In this document: piece after piece, positions 16,371 to 25,323 of the stretch
Numbering within the stretch: position 1 is the stretch's first letter
How the letters are laid out: the number at the start of each line of letters is the position of its first letter
Assembly: GCA_019118545.1 (NCBI GenBank)
Contig: DWYT01000010.1
Coordinates: 1-63,517, forward strand
Origin: Candidatus Mediterraneibacter merdavium
GTDB lineage: Bacteria; Bacillota; Clostridia; Lachnospirales; Lachnospiraceae
Length of the DNA: 63,517 nt
Direction: 5' to 3'
Notes under the pieces: generated by a model
The model's input: only the letters and a program-made list of their open reading frames with translations
The model's database searches: none
What the model was told of the DNA's origin: nothing
Position numbers and translations under genes: made by a program

Positions 16371-17387
16371 TTAGTTAAATCCAATAAGCCGTCTTGCCAC
16401 GTTGTACGCAAGAGAGGACACTTTTCTTCCCGAGCGCCCCGGGAGATTCATGGTCTGTCCGAGAATACCGTAGCGTATCTTTACATATGTCTTATAGTCC
16501 TTTTTCTTTAAGTAGCTCCACAGTTCTTTTTTCTTTATAAGATTCTCGTCCTTCTTTGAGCGGATGCAGAGGATAGAGGACACGGTCATCATAATTGCAA
16601 GATAATTAATCATGTATCTGCGCAGTTTTTTGCTCTGGATGAGACGCAGTTCGTACATGGCGATCATTGCTTTTGTGACAAAGAGCTGCTGGTCGATGCG
16701 GCTGATCATGACTTTTTCATTGACCGACTGATCCTCGCGCCCGATGAAGTAGCGGTAGAAATCTGTGTTCAGGTAATAGAGGGTGCGCACATGGGGCAGC
16801 GGATAGTACACATAGATATTGTCCACATAAAATGTGTGCTTCGGCAGTTTGAGCTGGCATAATTTCAACATTTCCGTGCGGTAGATGACAGAGTGCATCA
16901 GGATGTACTGATCCAGCCGGAAACGTCCGATGTCGTCCCAGCGGAAGATCTCTCTCTCCGGGAGTACATTGTCATAGCGAATGACTTTTTTGTGCTCCAT
17001 CCCCACCTTTTCATATACATAGTTGGAGATGACCATATCAACCTCGCTGGCTTCATCCACAAAACTTTTCACCGCGTCAAGGATCTTGAGCAGGGAGCGC
17101 TCGTCTACCCAGTCGTCGCTGTCCACGACTTTGAAATATTTCCCTGTGGCGTGGGAAAGTCCGCAGTTGACGGCGTCGCCGTGTCCGCCGTTCTCTTTCT
17201 TCACAGCTTTGACAATGGTCGGATATTTTTCCTGATAGCGCTCCGCGATCTGCTGCGTCCCGTCTTTGGAACCGTCGTTGACCACGATGATCTCCACATC
17301 CTCGCCGCCGGGAAGGATGGAATTGATGGCCTTCTCCATATAGGCCTCTGAATTATAACATGGTATGGCAAATGATATATATTTCAT
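16371..17387 (-). CDS. GT2 family glycosyltransferase
   Basis: A 338-residue GT-A fold enzyme of family GT2. Visible motifs are AIPCYNSEAYMEKAINSIL at the N-terminus, EIIVVNDGSKDGT near residue 35, and the metal-binding DSDDWVDE near residue 92. The C-terminal 150 residues are basic and helical with KKKELWSYLKKKDYK. It probably transfers a sugar to a polysaccharide or teichoic acid precursor; acceptor unknown. AGGAGGTAACG sits upstream of the chosen ATG. An arginine-rich in-frame extension further upstream is not likely translated. Confidence 0.88.
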   Translation of the reverse strand: MKYISFAIPCYNSEAYMEKAINSILPGGEDVEIIVVNDGSKDGTQQIAERYQEKYPTIVKAVKKENGGHGDAVNCGLSHATGKYFKVVDSDDWVDERSLLKILDAVKSFVDEASEVDMVISNYVYEKVGMEHKKVIRYDNVLPEREIFRWDDIGRFRLDQYILMHSVIYRTEMLKLCQLKLPKHTFYVDNIYVYYPLPHVRTLYYLNTDFYRYFIGREDQSVNEKVMISRIDQQLFVTKAMIAMYELRLIQSKKLRRYMINYLAIMMTVSSILCIRSKKDENLIKKKELWSYLKKKDYKTYVKIRYGILGQTMNLPGRSGRKVSSLAYNVARRLIGFN

Positions 17388-17569
17388 AAACGTTACCTCC
17401 TGTCGGGATCGGTGCGGCGCGCTTCTTCCGCCGCGTCGTCCCCTGTGTGCTGACACTGCCTTAAGTATAGCATCATTTCTTATAACTTGTAAAATCTATT
17501 TTTTTCCGATATAGTTAAAGTATTCAATCAGGGGCTGTTCTTTGCCCGGACGTTTTTAAGGAGGAAAAG

Positions 17570-18793
17570 ATGAAGAAAAATGTGATTGTAGGACAGTCGG
17601 GAGGGCCGACCGCTGTCATTAACGCAAGCCTGTACGGGGTCGTATCGGAAGCGCTTGCAAAAGAAGCTGATTTTGAAAAAGTATACGGGATGGTCAACGG
17701 GATCGAGGGTTTCCTGAATGGACAGGTCATGGACATGAAGCCGCTTGAAAAGTCAGGCGAACTCACGCTGATCAGGACGACGCCCGGCTCCTATCTGGGA
17801 TCATGCCGTTATAAGCTGCCGGAGGATTTGGAGGATCAGGTGTATCCGGAGCTGTTTGAGAAATTTGCGGAGTACGGGATCGGGTATTTCTTTTACATCG
17901 GCGGAAATGACTCTATGGATACAGTGAGCAAGCTGTCCCGCTATGCGGAAAAGACCGGGAGCGATATCCGTTTTATCGGCATCCCCAAGACGATTGACAA
18001 TGACCTTGTGCACACGGATCATACGCCGGGTTTCGGCAGCGCGGCGAAATATGTAGCTTCCACAGTGAGGGAGATCGCGGTGGACGCCTCTGTATATGAC
18101 AACAAAAAATCCGTGACCATCGTGGAGATCATGGGACGCCATGCGGGATGGCTTACTGCGGCAAGTGTGCTGGCGCGTAAATTCGAAGGAGATAACCCGG
18201 CGCTTATCTATCTGCCGGAGACGGCGTTTGACACGGAGAAGTTCTTAAGCGACGTGCGCGCGGCTTTGGAAAAGACCGCCAATCTGGTGGTGTGCATCTC
18301 CGAGGGCATCAATGACGGAAAAGGCACGTTTATCTGTGAGCTTGCAAGCGATGTGGGCGTGGATACGTTCGGACACAAGATGCTCACAGGCTCGGGTAAA
18401 TATCTGGAAAATCTGGTAAAAGACCGACTCGGTGTGAAGGTGCGCTCCATTGAGCTGAACGTGTGCCAGAGATGTTCCTCCGCCATGCTGTCGGACACCG
18501 ACTTAAGCGAAGCAGCCGCATCAGGCGCATACGGGGTCAAGTGTGCGCTGGCAGGTGAGACGGGCAAGATGATCGCGTTTCGCCGTGGGTCGGGAGAAGC
18601 GTACCGCATCGACTATGTGACAGAGGACGTGAACCTGATCTGCAATGAAGAGAAGACAGTGCCCGCAGAGTGGATCACAGGGAACGGCTCTGACATAGGA
18701 AAAGAATTCATCGAGTACGCGCTCCCCCTGATCCGGGGCAAGGTGGAAGTGCCGAAAAAGGACGGACTGCCGCTGTTCGCGTATAGAAGATGA
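17570..18793 (+). CDS. pfp: Pyrophosphate-type 6-phosphofructokinase
   Basis: A 407-residue phosphofructokinase. The phosphoryl-donor site reads GGNDS at 111-115 and PKTIDND with Lys140. ATP enzymes have Gly at the equivalents of D114 and K140, and PPi enzymes have Asp and Lys, so this enzyme should use pyrophosphate. The substrate site includes MGRHAGWLTAAS near residue 190 and SEGIND near 243. It would interconvert fructose 6-phosphate and fructose 1,6-bisphosphate in the cytoplasm, reversibly. AAGGAGGAAAAG precedes the ATG. It stands alone, convergent to the dehydrogenase gene. Confidence 0.85.
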   Translation: MKKNVIVGQSGGPTAVINASLYGVVSEALAKEADFEKVYGMVNGIEGFLNGQVMDMKPLEKSGELTLIRTTPGSYLGSCRYKLPEDLEDQVYPELFEKFAEYGIGYFFYIGGNDSMDTVSKLSRYAEKTGSDIRFIGIPKTIDNDLVHTDHTPGFGSAAKYVASTVREIAVDASVYDNKKSVTIVEIMGRHAGWLTAASVLARKFEGDNPALIYLPETAFDTEKFLSDVRAALEKTANLVVCISEGINDGKGTFICELASDVGVDTFGHKMLTGSGKYLENLVKDRLGVKVRSIELNVCQRCSSAMLSDTDLSEAAASGAYGVKCALAGETGKMIAFRRGSGEAYRIDYVTEDVNLICNEEKTVPAEWITGNGSDIGKEFIEYALPLIRGKVEVPKKDGLPLFAYRR

Positions 18794-18855
18794 CAGGCGC
18801 TGCCCATAACAATACCCGGCTATAAGCAGCATCTGTATAGTGAGGCTGTATGATT

Positions 18856-19839
18856 TTAGCAGAGCTGTGTAGGGCAGTCTAAGTTCTCCTTCATCTGTAA
18901 AAGTCCCTGCACACCGCAGAAGACCATGCTTTTTACGGCGCTGTCCGTGTAAAAAGCCATGTGCTGGGTGTGGATGACATTTTTAAATTGCCGCAGATAT
19001 GCCATATCGCGGTTGGAGAGGATATCGGTCCGAAGATCTCTGTGGACGATATCCTCTTCGTATTCCATGCAGTCCAGTCCAAGGGCGCCGATGTGTTCAG
19101 ATTCGATGCCGGATATGAGCGCTTTGATATCCGTGAGCGGTCCCCGCGCACAGTTGATGAGAACCACGCCCTTTTTCATCATGGAAAGGCTGTCCGCGTT
19201 GATCATATGGTAAGTCTCTGACATCAGAGGCACATGGAGGGAGATCACGTCGGACTCTTTGTACAGCGTCTCAAGCGGGACATACTCTGCCAGCTCCTTT
19301 GTGGCATCGTCCTCAAAGCTGTCGTGTACGAGGATGCGGCAGCCGAAGCCGGACAGTTCTTTTACGACCGTCCTTCCGATCTGACCGGTTCCGATGATAC
19401 CTACGGTCAGGTCTTTCAGTTCTTTCCCGATCAGTCCTGTCAGGGAAAAGTCGTTGACTTGTGTACGCCAGAGAGCCTGCTTGTAGTTGCGCAGACAGAG
19501 AAGGATCATCATGATCGTGTAATCCGCCACACCGTGGGGGTCGTAACGGGCATTGCATACATGAAGTCCGATCTGACGCGCGTAGTCCACATCGATATGA
19601 TTGTAGCCGATGGTTCTTGTGGAGAGGTAGAGCACACCCTGCGCTTTCAGAGCGTCCAGCTCCGGCTTGCGGTAGGTGTACATACCGAGGATGCTGACTG
19701 CGGAGCCTTTCTCCAGTGTCTTTATATTGCTCATGGTCAGTCCTTTTGGGGAAAGAATAAGCTCGATCCCCGGAATGGCTGATAATTCATCAAAATATTC
19801 CTTTTCATCTTCCCGAACTTCAAATACATAGATCTTCAT
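18856..19839 (-). CDS. D-isomer-specific 2-hydroxyacid dehydrogenase (D-lactate dehydrogenase-like)
   Basis: A 327-residue NAD-dependent D-2-hydroxyacid dehydrogenase. The Rossmann motif is VGIIGTGQIGRTVVKEL, the catalytic Arg is in NCARGPLTD, the Glu in the following ALGLDCMEYEED region, and the His in IHTQHMAFYTD. It resembles D-lactate and VanH-type enzymes. No D-Ala-D-Lac ligase or VanX gene is in the window, so vancomycin resistance is not supported; fermentative D-lactate formation is more likely. GGAG lies eight bases before the ATG at 19839; the in-frame extension upstream is not needed. A consensus promoter lies about 85 bases upstream. Confidence 0.87.
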   Translation of the reverse strand: MKIYVFEVREDEKEYFDELSAIPGIELILSPKGLTMSNIKTLEKGSAVSILGMYTYRKPELDALKAQGVLYLSTRTIGYNHIDVDYARQIGLHVCNARYDPHGVADYTIMMILLCLRNYKQALWRTQVNDFSLTGLIGKELKDLTVGIIGTGQIGRTVVKELSGFGCRILVHDSFEDDATKELAEYVPLETLYKESDVISLHVPLMSETYHMINADSLSMMKKGVVLINCARGPLTDIKALISGIESEHIGALGLDCMEYEEDIVHRDLRTDILSNRDMAYLRQFKNVIHTQHMAFYTDSAVKSMVFCGVQGLLQMKENLDCPTQLC

Positions 19840-20166
19840 ACTCAGTCTCCAATCTTTGAAATAATATGTCGGCGGAACGCAGCCATAAGCTCTGTCTACG
19901 TTCGCCAGTCTTGTCAGATAACTTAGTATAAAAGATGCGAAAATACGTGTCAATGCGTCGCTTTGACGCGGCGAACCTTAATGCTTTGGCGCGGTGAACC
20001 ACACCGTCTTAGAGCGGGGGAAGCGCAGTGCTTCAAAGTGGTGAAGAGGATAGATTGTGCCATAGGACGGGAAGCCTGAGCATAGGATATACAGACTGGA
20101 AAAGTGCGGCGGGGATCATGTCGGACGGCACGGACGCAGTAAGAGAAGGCAGGACAGGGGGACTTT
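19840..20166. other. Intergenic region with a minus-strand promoter and a short direct repeat
   Basis: No gene is seen between the divergent dehydrogenase and subtilisin genes. It holds the dehydrogenase promoter and two imperfect 17-base direct repeats, CTTTGACGCGGCGAACC at 19961-19977 and CTTTGGCGCGGTGAACC at 19984-20000, of unknown use. Confidence 0.6.
19925..19953 (-). promoter_or_regulatory. Consensus promoter of the D-2-hydroxyacid dehydrogenase gene
   Basis: On the minus strand TTGACA (complement of 19948-19953) and TATACT (complement of 19925-19930) are separated by 17 bases. Transcription would start near 19918, giving a leader of about 80 bases. Confidence 0.7.
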
Positions 20167-21909
20167 ATGAGCCAGAAGATTGAAAATATGTTAAACCTTG
20201 CGCTGGAGGCGACGCCCGGCGAGAGGGAACGCTCGGGCGAGCTGGAAATAGGTTTTGACCCGGAGGAGGATGTGTGGGAACTGATCGTGAAATATTCCGG
20301 GACGTTGGACGCCGTGCGGGAAATAGCGCAGTCTGTCACAGAGCTTATGAACGGATACGCAGTGATCGCCATCAGAGAAGAGCGGATCGAAGAGCTTGCG
20401 GCGTTTCCGGAAGTGGAATTTATAGAGAAGCCGAAAAGCCTTTATTTCGAGGCGGCTGTAGGGCGTCAGGTGTCCTGTGTTGACAGTGTGCAGAGTCCGC
20501 CGTTTTCACTGAAAGGAAATGGAATACTCATCGGCATTGTGGACAGCGGCATTGATTACGCTAATCCTGCCTTTAGGAATAGCGACGGCACGACGCGGAT
20601 CGTTTCTCTGTGGGATCAGACGATTCAAGGGAACCCGCCGGAAGGATATACTTCTGGGACAGAGTATACAAGGGAGGAGATCAACGCGGCGCTTGCAGAG
20701 CCGGGAGGTGAAGCACGTTTCCGCATCGTTCCAAGCAGGGATATGAGCGGGCATGGGACAGCGGTGGCGGGAATCGCCGCCGGAAACGGTGCGGGGAGTA
20801 CAGGGGGACAGTACAGAGGCGTGGCGCCGGAGGCGGAACTGATTGTGGTCAAGATGGGCATCCCGAGGACGGAAGGCTTCCCAAGGACAACGGAGCTGAT
20901 GACAGGGGTGGATTATGTTATCCGGAAATCCCTAGAGATGCAGATGCCCGTGGCTGTGAATATCAGTTTCGGCAACACTTACGGATCCCACGACGGCACT
21001 TCCCTTGTGGAGCGTTTTCTAAACGACATCTCCGACACATGGAAAAACGTAATCTGCGTGGGCGCCGGGAACGAAGGAACAACTGCGGGTCACGCGGCGG
21101 GAAGGCTGACGGATGAGGAAGAACGGTCGATAGAGTTCGCGGTGCAGGATTTAGAACCTGCGTTAAACCTTCAGATCTGGAAATCCTATGCGGACGAGGT
21201 GGATATATCCGTGGTAAATCCTTCGGGCGTACGTGTGGGCCCGCTCCGGGAGATATTAGGGCCTCAGCGGTTTGTGCTGGGCGGGACGGAACTGCTCATC
21301 TATTATGGGGAGCCGAAGCCGTACAGTGTGAAGCAGGAGATCTACCTGTCCTTTATCCCGCGCCAGTCCTACATAGACAGCGGAGTGTGGCAGATCGTGC
21401 TCACGCCCCGCCGCATCGTAGAAGGAGACTATCAGATGTGGCTCCCGGCTCAGGCGGCGCTCAATGTGGGGACTGCCTTTCTTCTTCCCAACAGCGATTC
21501 AACACTTACAATTCCGTCAACTGCATCCCTTGTGGTCACGGTGGCGGCATATGACGCAAGGACATTTTCCTACGCGGACTTCTCCGGACGGGGGCCGGCG
21601 TCTGTCTATGAGGGAAGCGATGTGCCAAAGCCTGATCTGGCGGCGCCCGGAGTGCGCGTGACAGCTCCAGTGCCGGGCGGGAGCTACCGGGAGTTCAGCG
21701 GGACTTCCTTTGCCGCGCCCTTCGTCACGGGTGGGGCGGCGCTTCTGATGGAGTGGGGAATCGTGCGGGGGAACGACCCTTACCTCTACGGAGAGAAAGT
21801 AAAGGCGTATCTGCGCAGAGGCGCGCGGGAACTGCCCGGATATGACCAGTGGCCCAATGCGCAGCTCGGGTATGGGGCGCTGTGCGTGAGGGACAGTCTG
21901 CCAGTTTGA
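20167..21909 (+). CDS. S8 subtilisin-family peptidase (CspB-like)
   Basis: A 580-residue subtilase. The catalytic triad is Asp126 (IVDSGID), His196 (SGHGTAVAGIAAG) and Ser514 (SGTSFAAPFVTGGAALL), with Asn302 (GAGNEG) as oxyanion residue. Residues 1 to about 95 look like a propeptide, and an insert of roughly 130 residues (about 330-455) separates the Asn and Ser blocks. No signal peptide is present. This build matches the clostridial Csp germination protease family and related lone S8 proteases, which is family knowledge. All catalytic residues are intact. AGGGGG precedes the ATG. No cspC or sleC is nearby, so a germination role is only a possibility. Confidence 0.88.
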   Translation: MSQKIENMLNLALEATPGERERSGELEIGFDPEEDVWELIVKYSGTLDAVREIAQSVTELMNGYAVIAIREERIEELAAFPEVEFIEKPKSLYFEAAVGRQVSCVDSVQSPPFSLKGNGILIGIVDSGIDYANPAFRNSDGTTRIVSLWDQTIQGNPPEGYTSGTEYTREEINAALAEPGGEARFRIVPSRDMSGHGTAVAGIAAGNGAGSTGGQYRGVAPEAELIVVKMGIPRTEGFPRTTELMTGVDYVIRKSLEMQMPVAVNISFGNTYGSHDGTSLVERFLNDISDTWKNVICVGAGNEGTTAGHAAGRLTDEEERSIEFAVQDLEPALNLQIWKSYADEVDISVVNPSGVRVGPLREILGPQRFVLGGTELLIYYGEPKPYSVKQEIYLSFIPRQSYIDSGVWQIVLTPRRIVEGDYQMWLPAQAALNVGTAFLLPNSDSTLTIPSTASLVVTVAAYDARTFSYADFSGRGPASVYEGSDVPKPDLAAPGVRVTAPVPGGSYREFSGTSFAAPFVTGGAALLMEWGIVRGNDPYLYGEKVKAYLRRGARELPGYDQWPNAQLGYGALCVRDSLPV

Positions 21910-22037
21910 GTCGTGAGAATTTGTATGCTAATATTAAATCATCGCTTTATTTGTCGCAATTTGTGATGGATAAAGTGATGATTAAATGTTGATTAAGACG
22001 ATGAAAAGAGATATACTATGTACGAGGTGGTATAGTT

Positions 22038-23336
22038 ATGAATATTGGAACGGAAACTGAATGGGTTGAATTTAAAAAAACAACGGGTGAATTGAGGGAA
22101 GGTATTATTTCTTTGGCCTCGATGTTGAATAAAAACGGGAAGGGCATATTGTATTTTGGCGTAAGAAATGACGGAGAAGTCGTCGGCCAACAGATAGGTG
22201 ATCGGACAATGCGGGAGATTTCACAGGGAATTGCAAATGCAATCAAACCTCAAATTATACCGACAATTATTACAGAATTATGTGATGAAAAAAATATCAT
22301 AAAAGTTACCGTTAATGGAGAAGAAAAGCCGTATTCCGCCTATGGCAAATACTATATGAGATCGGCGGATGAAGACAGGGAGATATCACCGGGGCAGTTG
22401 CGGACTTTGATGCTTAGCATAGCGGATACTATTGTAAATATTGAAGCAAATAATCAGGAATTAACTTTTGAACAGTTGAAGACATTATATGCCGGTAACG
22501 AATTGACGCTTAGGGAAAATACCTTTAAGCAAAATTTAAATCTTTTGACACGTAATGGCACATACAATTTAATGGCGAGTATCTTAGCCGATGTAAACAG
22601 CTATTCCATCAAAGTTGCAGTATTCCGCGGTTCAGATAAAACAGATTTAATGAAGCGGAATGAGTATGGTTATAAATGTATGCTTGTTGCTGTGAAACAA
22701 GTATTGGATTATATCGAAGCACTGAATGAAACTACTGTCGACCTTAGCGGCAGTCTTAGAAAAGAAAGTAAATTGTTTGATTTTTCGTGCTTTAGAGAGG
22801 CGTGGCTGAATGCCTGTCTGCATAATCGTTGGTCAAGGCAGACGCCACCGGCTGTATATGTCTTTGACAATCGTATTGAGATTGTATCTGTCGGAGGGTT
22901 GCCGGAAGGACTTACATTGGAAGAATTTTACGAGGGAAAAAGTAAGCCGGTAAACCTTGAACTTCAGCAAATCATGGTCCAACTGGACTATATCGAACAG
23001 ACAGGGCATGGCGTTCCGTTAATTGTGTCCCGGTATGGAAAAGAAGTGTTCGATATCACGGAGAATTTTATTACGGTGACAATTCCTTTTAATAATGTTA
23101 AAGAAAAAGGAAGATTGCAAAGGGATGAAGGATTTGTGCCTGACGAGTGCGATAGAAAGATTCTGAATTTGATGGAAGAAGACAGTGGGATTACGGTTCG
23201 CGGACTTAGTGAGCAGATGGGTTTGGGAATGACAACAATTACGAAACATATCCGTGTTTTGAGGGAAATGGGCGTGATAGAAAGGGAAGGCTCTAAAAAA
23301 AGCGGACAATGGAGAGTGAACAAGCTGGTTTTATGA
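22038..23336 (+). CDS. AlbA_2/Schlafen-type ATP-binding regulator with winged-helix C-terminus
   Basis: A 432-residue protein. The N-terminal AlbA_2 domain is seen as TEWVEFKKTTGELREGIISL and then GILYFGVRNDGEVVGQQIG. A central HATPase_c_4 region includes NACLHNRWSRQTPPAVYVFD and TGHGVPLIVSRYG. The C-terminal 65 residues are a winged helix (SEQMGLGMTTITKHIRVLRE). Such proteins are treated as transcriptional regulators of uncertain signal. The gene is clearly AT-richer than its neighbours and has different codon use, which suggests recent acquisition. GAGGTGG lies upstream of the ATG. Nothing adjacent identifies a target. Confidence 0.85.
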   Translation: MNIGTETEWVEFKKTTGELREGIISLASMLNKNGKGILYFGVRNDGEVVGQQIGDRTMREISQGIANAIKPQIIPTIITELCDEKNIIKVTVNGEEKPYSAYGKYYMRSADEDREISPGQLRTLMLSIADTIVNIEANNQELTFEQLKTLYAGNELTLRENTFKQNLNLLTRNGTYNLMASILADVNSYSIKVAVFRGSDKTDLMKRNEYGYKCMLVAVKQVLDYIEALNETTVDLSGSLRKESKLFDFSCFREAWLNACLHNRWSRQTPPAVYVFDNRIEIVSVGGLPEGLTLEEFYEGKSKPVNLELQQIMVQLDYIEQTGHGVPLIVSRYGKEVFDITENFITVTIPFNNVKEKGRLQRDEGFVPDECDRKILNLMEEDSGITVRGLSEQMGLGMTTITKHIRVLREMGVIEREGSKKSGQWRVNKLVL

Positions 23337-23469
23337 CGAGTTTGGCAGAGAAAGCAGGGGGATGAAACAATCTACCATTTTAAATTTGTCTGTACCTCTT
23401 GTTTTATGGTAGAATAATGTAAGATACTAATTTTATTATGACATTCCACGAAGAAAGCAGGATATTTTT

Positions 23470-25323
23470 ATGAGATCACTTCTTGTCTATCTGAAAGATT
23501 ATAAGAAAGAAACCATACTGGCGCCTCTTTTTAAAATGCTGGAGGCGTCTTTTGAGTTGTTTGTGCCTCTTGTCATGGCGGCGGTCATCGACGTTGGCAT
23601 CGCTCAGCAGGACAGGCCCTACATCGTAAAGATGTGTCTTGTGCTTATCGCGCTTGGCATCATCGGTCTGGTCTGCTCGATCACGGCCCAGTATTTCTCT
23701 GCGAAGGCGGCGTCTGGCTTTGGTACAGGAGTGCGTCACGCGCTATTTAAGCACATCCAGAGCTTTACATTTACAGAGATGGATACGCTGGGAAGTTCTA
23801 CGCTCATTACCCGCATGACAAGTGATGTGAATCAGGCGCAGGCGGGCGTGAACCTTGTGCTCCGCCTGTTTTTGCGATCGCCATTCATTGTGTTCGGAGC
23901 GATGATCATGGCATTTACCGTGGATGTGAAGTCTGCTATTGTCTTTGTCGTGGTGATTCCGCTGTTATCTCTTATTGTGTTCGGTATCATGCTTATCACG
24001 ATGCCCCTTTACCGGAAAGTGCAGTCCAATCTGGACAGCGTACTCCTGACGACGAGAGAGAACCTTGCCGGGGCGAGGGTTATCCGTGCGTTTAATAAAG
24101 AAGAGGACGAGAAAGCGCGTTTTCAGAAAGAGAACGAGACGCTGACAGATGCGCAGAAGTTCGTGGGGCGCATCTCGGGTCTTATGAATCCCATGACATA
24201 CATCATCGTAAACGGCGGTATCATTGCCCTTATCTATGTGGGTGCGATCCGGGTGAATATCGGTGATCTGACGCAGGGTGAGGTCGTGGCGCTTATCAAC
24301 TACATGTCCCAGATACTCGTGGAGCTTGTGAAGCTGGCGAACCTCATTATCACAGTGACAAAGGCGGTTGCCTGCGGGAACCGCATTGAAAGTGTGATGA
24401 AGATTAAACCGGAGATGGAGAGCGGAAGCCTGAAATGGGACGTTTCCGCCGCAGGAGCATCATCAGGCGGGAGCAATACCCCGGCGGTGGAGTTCTCCCA
24501 CGTGTCTCTGACATACAAGGGCGCGGGGGCGGAGTCGCTTACGGATCTTTCTTTCCGTGTGGAAAAGGGACAGACCGTCGGTATCATCGGCGGTACGGGT
24601 TCAGGGAAGTCCTCGCTTGTGAACCTGATCCCGCGCTTTTATGATGCGACTGAGGGAGATGTCAGGATTTTCGGCAAAAATATCAGGGAATATGATACGG
24701 AGAGTCTGCGCCGCCATATCGGCGTTGTGCTCCAGAAGGCAGTCCTTTTCAAAGGAACCATAGAGGAAAACCTTAAGTGGGGAAATGAATCCGCCACGGC
24801 GCAGGAGCTTGAGGAGGCTCTTGAGATTTCCCAGTCAAAGGAATTTGTGCAGGCAAAAGCAGGGCAGATGGGTTTCTATGTGGAGCAGGGCGGACGCAAT
24901 CTGTCCGGCGGTCAGAAGCAGCGGCTTACCATAGCAAGGGCGCTTGTCCGCAAACCGGATATCCTCATATTGGACGACAGTGCGTCGGCGCTCGATTTCG
25001 CTACGGACGCTGCCCTTCGCAGCGCGATCCGGGGTATGAAAGAGCAGCCTACAGTGTTTATCGTTTCGCAGAGAGCAGCGTCCATCCAGTACGCGGATCA
25101 GATTATCGTGCTGGACGACGGAGAGATGGCGGGTATCGGCACACATGCCGAACTTCTTGAAAATTGTCCGGCATATCAGGAGATCTACTATTCCCAGTTC
25201 CCGAAAGAAGAAAGGGCAACGTCTGTGAAACCAGAAGACAAAAACTCTGGAAAGGAAGTGCGGGGGGATTATCCAGAGGAAACGCGAGGGAATCTTACAA
25301 GGGAGGCGGAAGTGAATGGCTGA
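23470..25323 (+). CDS. ABC exporter half-transporter, degenerate ATP-site subunit
   Basis: A 617-residue fusion of a six-helix membrane domain (residues 1 to about 320) and an ABC ATPase domain. Walker A is GGTGSGKSS and the signature LSGGQ (478-482) is intact. The catalytic Glu after Walker B is Asp503 (LDDSASALD) and the switch His is Gln534 (VSQRAAS). These changes inactivate one ATP site, as in heterodimeric exporters such as BmrCD, LmrCD and TM287/288. The gene overlaps the next one by eight bases, and the two surely form the dimer. A charged tail of about 40 residues follows the ATPase domain. Substrate is unknown. Confidence 0.95.
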   Translation: MRSLLVYLKDYKKETILAPLFKMLEASFELFVPLVMAAVIDVGIAQQDRPYIVKMCLVLIALGIIGLVCSITAQYFSAKAASGFGTGVRHALFKHIQSFTFTEMDTLGSSTLITRMTSDVNQAQAGVNLVLRLFLRSPFIVFGAMIMAFTVDVKSAIVFVVVIPLLSLIVFGIMLITMPLYRKVQSNLDSVLLTTRENLAGARVIRAFNKEEDEKARFQKENETLTDAQKFVGRISGLMNPMTYIIVNGGIIALIYVGAIRVNIGDLTQGEVVALINYMSQILVELVKLANLIITVTKAVACGNRIESVMKIKPEMESGSLKWDVSAAGASSGGSNTPAVEFSHVSLTYKGAGAESLTDLSFRVEKGQTVGIIGGTGSGKSSLVNLIPRFYDATEGDVRIFGKNIREYDTESLRRHIGVVLQKAVLFKGTIEENLKWGNESATAQELEEALEISQSKEFVQAKAGQMGFYVEQGGRNLSGGQKQRLTIARALVRKPDILILDDSASALDFATDAALRSAIRGMKEQPTVFIVSQRAASIQYADQIIVLDDGEMAGIGTHAELLENCPAYQEIYYSQFPKEERATSVKPEDKNSGKEVRGDYPEETRGNLTREAEVNG

